Below are positions 60,440-64,000 of a stretch of DNA of 64,000 bases, piece after piece. Position numbers and translations under genes: made by a program. Position 1 is the stretch's first letter; every line of letters starts with the position of its first letter. The notes below the pieces were generated by a model. It saw only the letters and a list, made by a program, of their open reading frames with translations. It was not told the origin of the DNA and made no database searches. Source of the DNA: Eulemur rufifrons (Eukaryota; Chordata; Mammalia; Primates; Lemuridae); NCBI RefSeq assembly GCF_041146395.1, contig NC_090997.1:39969501-40033500 (forward strand). The letters run 5' to 3'.

Positions 60440-61149
60440 ACATAGATTTAATGTAATGATGATTTTGGCAGGTGTTACCATAATTCACTGATGACAAACT
60501 CCCTTATAAGATGAAAAATTTTTACTATTCAAATTATGCATGAAACCCTACATTGAACTGATTATTTTTAAGAGTTGGAATTATACATTATTTGATTTAT
60601 GAAATAATTGGTACATTATTAACTTGCATTACTTTAAATATAAAAAGTTCCCCAAGTCCTTTTACTTGCAGATTTTTCAGACTTTTGTATCATTTTATTT
60701 TTCTGTAAGGTGATGCTCTGACTTACGTGAGATGTGATATTGGATGGTTTCATTTACTTTTCTCAATCTTGTTTAATAATACACTGTAACCAGAGGTCTA
60801 ACAAATCTGTCAATAAAAAGTAGAATTTCTTTTTAATTTCTAGTAAAACATAAAAATATTTTTAAGCATAGTTAATAGTTTAAAAATCTAAATTCTCTTT
60901 ACTTCTCTGTCCTTCTCTTCCTAGATAGTAAAGACTGTGAATGCTTTTTAAGAATCTAACATGACTATTTTGGGTATTTGTTTTGATCGCATTAAAACAG
61001 TTTATAAAAAGTGCAGTTATTTCCTAATAACATGGCATTAAACATCTGTGATTACAATAGAAGTAGGATATTTTCCTAATGTGATTTACTATTTATACTG
61101 CCAACTCTCTAAATATCTTCTATAGGTGAATTTGGTCTTTTTATTACTA
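60437..61149. other. Unique AT-rich DNA, nothing recognised
   Basis: No feature can be supported. Confidence 0.5.
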
Positions 61150-61430
61150 TGATAATGAACATTATTTATTGACCATTAGCTATATATCAAGCATTCTACT
61201 AAGTACTTTAAACACATCATATTTTTAATTTTCACATGAGCTATAAAATATAGGTCATATATATATATATATATAAAATATAAAATGGATATTATTATTT
61301 ACTCATTTTTAAAATTATAGACCCAAAGTTTAGGGACATTAAATGCATTTAACAAGATTAGTAAGTGGACAGGTCAATATTTGAACCCATGTCTGACTTC
61401 AAAGCTGTTGTATAGCTGCTTTACTACACT
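61150..61430 (-). repeat. MIR SINE with an internal (TA)n expansion
   Basis: 'ttatttattgaccattagct', 'caagcattctactaagtact', 'tttaattttcacatgagc', 'agacccaaagtttagggaca', 'tatttgaacccatgtctgac' and 'tgtatagctgctttactac' follow the MIR reverse complement. A (TA)n run at 61257-61274 has grown inside it, where MIR normally reads 'gaggtaggtactattatt'. Confidence 0.85.
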
Positions 61431-62241
61431 TCATGTAGCTATTATAATATTGCTTATTGATCTTCAAATACACTCATAGAATCAGAGATTAATTAACATC
61501 CAAATATTTAACCTCAAGAAAAAAGAAAGGTCCTGTCATCAACCAAAGACCACTGTTTGAATCTTCCTGTTTGAGGTCATTCAGCATATATCTAAATAAC
61601 TGTCTTGAGTACCGCCATCATCCTGGACAATTACTCATCACCATTCAGAATTGAATGTAATCCTCTGTAAGAGGGCTGAGTAGAATATAATTAACACATC
61701 CTTTCTTTTTTTAATTTTATTTTTTAATTGACACATAATATTATAATTGTACATATTTGTGGGGTCCATAGTGATATTCAATATGTATAAAGTATAGTAA
61801 TCAGATCACAGTAATTAGCACATCCATCACCGCAAACAATTATCATTTCTTTGTGTTGGGAGCATTCAATATCCTCCTTATAACTATTTGAGACTATCTA
61901 TTATTGTTAATTATGGTCATCCAATAATGCTATAGAATACTATTAATAGAATTTATTCCTCCCATCTAGCTATAATTTTGTATCCTTTAACAAATATCTC
62001 CCTATCTATCCCTTCCTTCTACCTTTTCCGGCCTCTAGCATACTCTGTTATACTTTTTACTTCCATGAGATCAAAATTTTTATTTTTAGCTTCTGCATAT
62101 GAGTGAAAACATGTTGTGTTTAACTTTCTGTTTCCAGCTTATTTCACTTAACGTAATGTCTTTCAGTTTCATCTATGTTTCTGTGAATGACAGAATTTCA
62201 TTCTTTTTTACGGTTGAATGATATTCCATTGCATATGTATA

Positions 62242-62264
62242 TGTGTGTGTGTGTGTGTGTGTGT
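62242..62264. repeat. (TG)n microsatellite
   Basis: Eleven TG units within the L1 3' region, just before the T run of the Alu. Confidence 0.95.
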
Positions 62265-62267
62265 ATT

Positions 62268-62588
62268 ATTTTTTTTGAGACAGAGTCTCTCTCTGTTGCC
62301 CAGGCTAGAGTGCCATGGCATCAGCCTAGCTTACGGTAACCTCAAACTACTGGGCCCAAGGAATCCTTCTGCCTCAGCCTCCCGAGTAGCTGGGACTACA
62401 GACATGCACCACCATGCCCGGCTAATTTTTTCTATATATTTTTAGTTGTCCAGCTAATTTCTTTCTATTTTTAGTAAAGACGGGGTCTCACTCTTGCTCA
62501 GGCTGGTCTTGAACTCCTGACCTTGAGCGATCCTCCCACCTCGGCCTCCCAGAGTGCTAGGATTACAGTTGTGAGCCACCACGCCTGG
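62268..62588 (-). mobile_element. Dimeric Alu inserted in L1
   Basis: After a T run it reads 'gagacagagtctctctctgt', 'ggcatcagcctagcttacgg', 'gctaattttttctatatatt', 'tttagttgtccagctaattt' (lemur-type linker) and 'gattacagttgtgagccacc', ending 'acgcctgg'. The L1 resumes with 'ataccacattttctttatcc'. The target-site duplication is weak ('gtattatttt' against 'gtatatttag'). Confidence 0.95.
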
Positions 62589-64000
62589 AGTATATTTAGT
62601 AATACCACATTTTCTTTATCCATTCAACTGTTGTTTTACACTTAGGTTAATTACATATCTTGCTTATTGTGAATAGTGCTGCAGTGATCATGGAGGTGAA
62701 GATGTTTCTTTGATATACTAATTGCCTTTCCTTTGGATAAATTCTCAGTAGTGGGACTGCTATACCAATCCAGTAGTTCTATTTGTAAGTTTTTGAGTAA
62801 CCTCCATAGTGGCTATACTAGTATACATTCTTATCAACAGTGTGTAAGAGTTCCCTTTGCCACCATTTGTTATTTTTTGTCTTTTTGAGAATAGTTATCC
62901 AAGCTATGCTGAGATGATATCTCACTGTAGTTTTGACTTATATTTCCCTAATGAGTAGTGAAGTTGAGAATTTTGTTCATGTTATTTTTGGCCATTTGTA
63001 TGTCTTCTTTTGAAATATGTCTGTTCAGATCATTTACCTAATTTTTAATTGGTTGCTTTTTTGCTCTTGAGATGTTTGAGTTCATTGTATATTCTGGATA
63101 TTAATCCCCTGTTGGAGGAATAGTTTGCAGATATTTCCTCCCATTCTATAGGTTGCCTTTTCACTCTGTTGATTGTTTCCTTTGCTGTGCAGAAATCCCA
63201 TTTGTTCATTTTTGGTTTTTTTGTCTGTGCTTTTGAGGTATTATTCATAAAATCTTTTTCCCAGACCAATGTCCTGAAGTATTTTCTCCATGTTTTTTTC
63301 TAGTAGTTTTATAGTTTCGGGTCATACATTTAGGGCATTAATCCATTTTGAGTTGGTTTTTGTAGAGAGTGAGAGGTAGGGGTAGTTTCGTTCTTATACA
63401 TATGGGTATTCAGTTTTCCCTGCACCATTTATTGAAGATACTATTCTTTCCCCAATAACTGTTTTTGGTGCCTTTGCCAAAAATCAGTTGGCTGTAGATG
63501 TGTTGATTAATTTCTGGGTTCTTTAATTTTTTCCATTGGTCTATATGTCTGTTTTTATACCAGTACCATGCTGTTTTGTTTACTATAACTTTGTAGTATA
63601 TTCTTAAGTCAGGTAGAGTGATGCCTCCAGCTTTTTGTTGTTGTTCATGATTGCTTTAGTTATTTGGCATCTTTTGTGGTTCCATATGAATTTTAGGATA
63701 TTTTTCTATTTCTATGAATAATGTTATTGGTATTTTGGTGGTGGTTGTATTGAATCTGTATATTGCTTTGGGTAGAATGGTAATTTTAATAATACTAATT
63801 CTTCCAATGTATAAACGTGAGATATTTTTCCATTTGTTTGTCTCCTCTTCAATTTTTTTCATCAGTATTTTGCTTTCTGATATGAGTGTAACTATTATTG
63901 CTCATTTTCAGTTTTTGTGTTCATGAAATATCTTTTTCCAATCTTTCACTTTCAGTAATATGTGTGTCTTTATAGGTTAAGTGAGTTTCTTATTGGCAGC

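Larger units (their letters stand above)
61705..64000 (-). mobile_element. L1MA-type L1, internally deleted, continues past the window
   Basis: On the plus strand the 3' UTR starts 'ttttaattgacacataatat', then 'ttgtggggtccatagtgata' and 'tcatttctttgtgttgggag'. The C-terminal third of ORF2 follows in reverse complement. Minus-strand translation gives '[19 protein letters not shown]' near 63170 and '[19 protein letters not shown]' near 63800. At about 63875 the sequence jumps to endonuclease-region words ('tgaaatatctttttccaatc', 'tttcactttcagtaatatg'), which in the other L1 lie about 2.3 kb further on. An Alu and a (TG)n tract interrupt it. The 5' part is outside the window. Confidence 0.92.

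Overview
This window looks like non-coding nuclear DNA from a strepsirrhine primate, most likely a lemur. It is AT-rich and crowded with primate and older mammalian interspersed repeats. The lineage call rests on the Alu copies at 20068, 42150 and 62268. Each has the strepsirrhine-style linker between the two monomers: an extra block of about 40 bases with 'agaaagaaat', 'ctgg', a short TA run and then 'aaaaaattagcc'. Three short L1 3' ends (10182, 24002, 37484) share a '(T)n...ttattatgggggtacaaaag'-type end that I associate with lemur L1s. I cannot name the species or the chromosome.

I find no protein-coding gene, exon, tRNA, rRNA, CRISPR array or prokaryotic feature that I can support. Every open frame is short (longest about 140 codons). 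Those with recognisable peptides are remnants of L1 ORF1 or ORF2, and the rest lie in low complexity, Alu, MER1 or unremarkable sequence.

Layout. 1-16900 is mostly unique AT-rich DNA with scattered old repeats: MIR, L2 and an old family I cannot name, seen at 893, 6110 and 6885. 16900-20420 holds a deleted MER1-type hAT element, L1ME-type 3' UTR pieces on both strands, a MER53-like palindrome, a free Alu monomer with a perfect 14-base target-site duplication, and a dimeric lemur-type Alu. 20420-33190 is unique DNA with MIR, MER5A and several L2 copies, including stacked L2 3' ends at 27040-28070. 33195-35835 holds an L1 3' fragment, a MIR and an isolated GC-rich block of about 2.3 kb. That block resembles an L1 5' UTR on the minus strand and contains a 283-base tandem duplication. 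37484-39352 holds a short L1 3' end, an older Alu, and an L2 split by an internal L1 ORF2 fragment. 39590-45725 is a nearly complete but dead L1 on the minus strand, carrying an Alu and an internal deletion. 45726-60040 is AT-rich, with L1M, MIR and L2 remnants. 60040-60400 is an MLT1-type solo LTR. 61705-64000 is a second minus-strand L1, carrying an Alu and a large internal deletion, and it runs off the window.

The parts do not work together as a gene system. The window records layered retrotransposition. Its more unusual points are the isolated duplicated L1-type 5' UTR block, the two L1s deleted in different places, the orphan ORF2 fragment inside an L2, the free Alu monomer, and several compact perfect inverted repeats. 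Repeat names are from memory of family consensus sequences, not from a database search.
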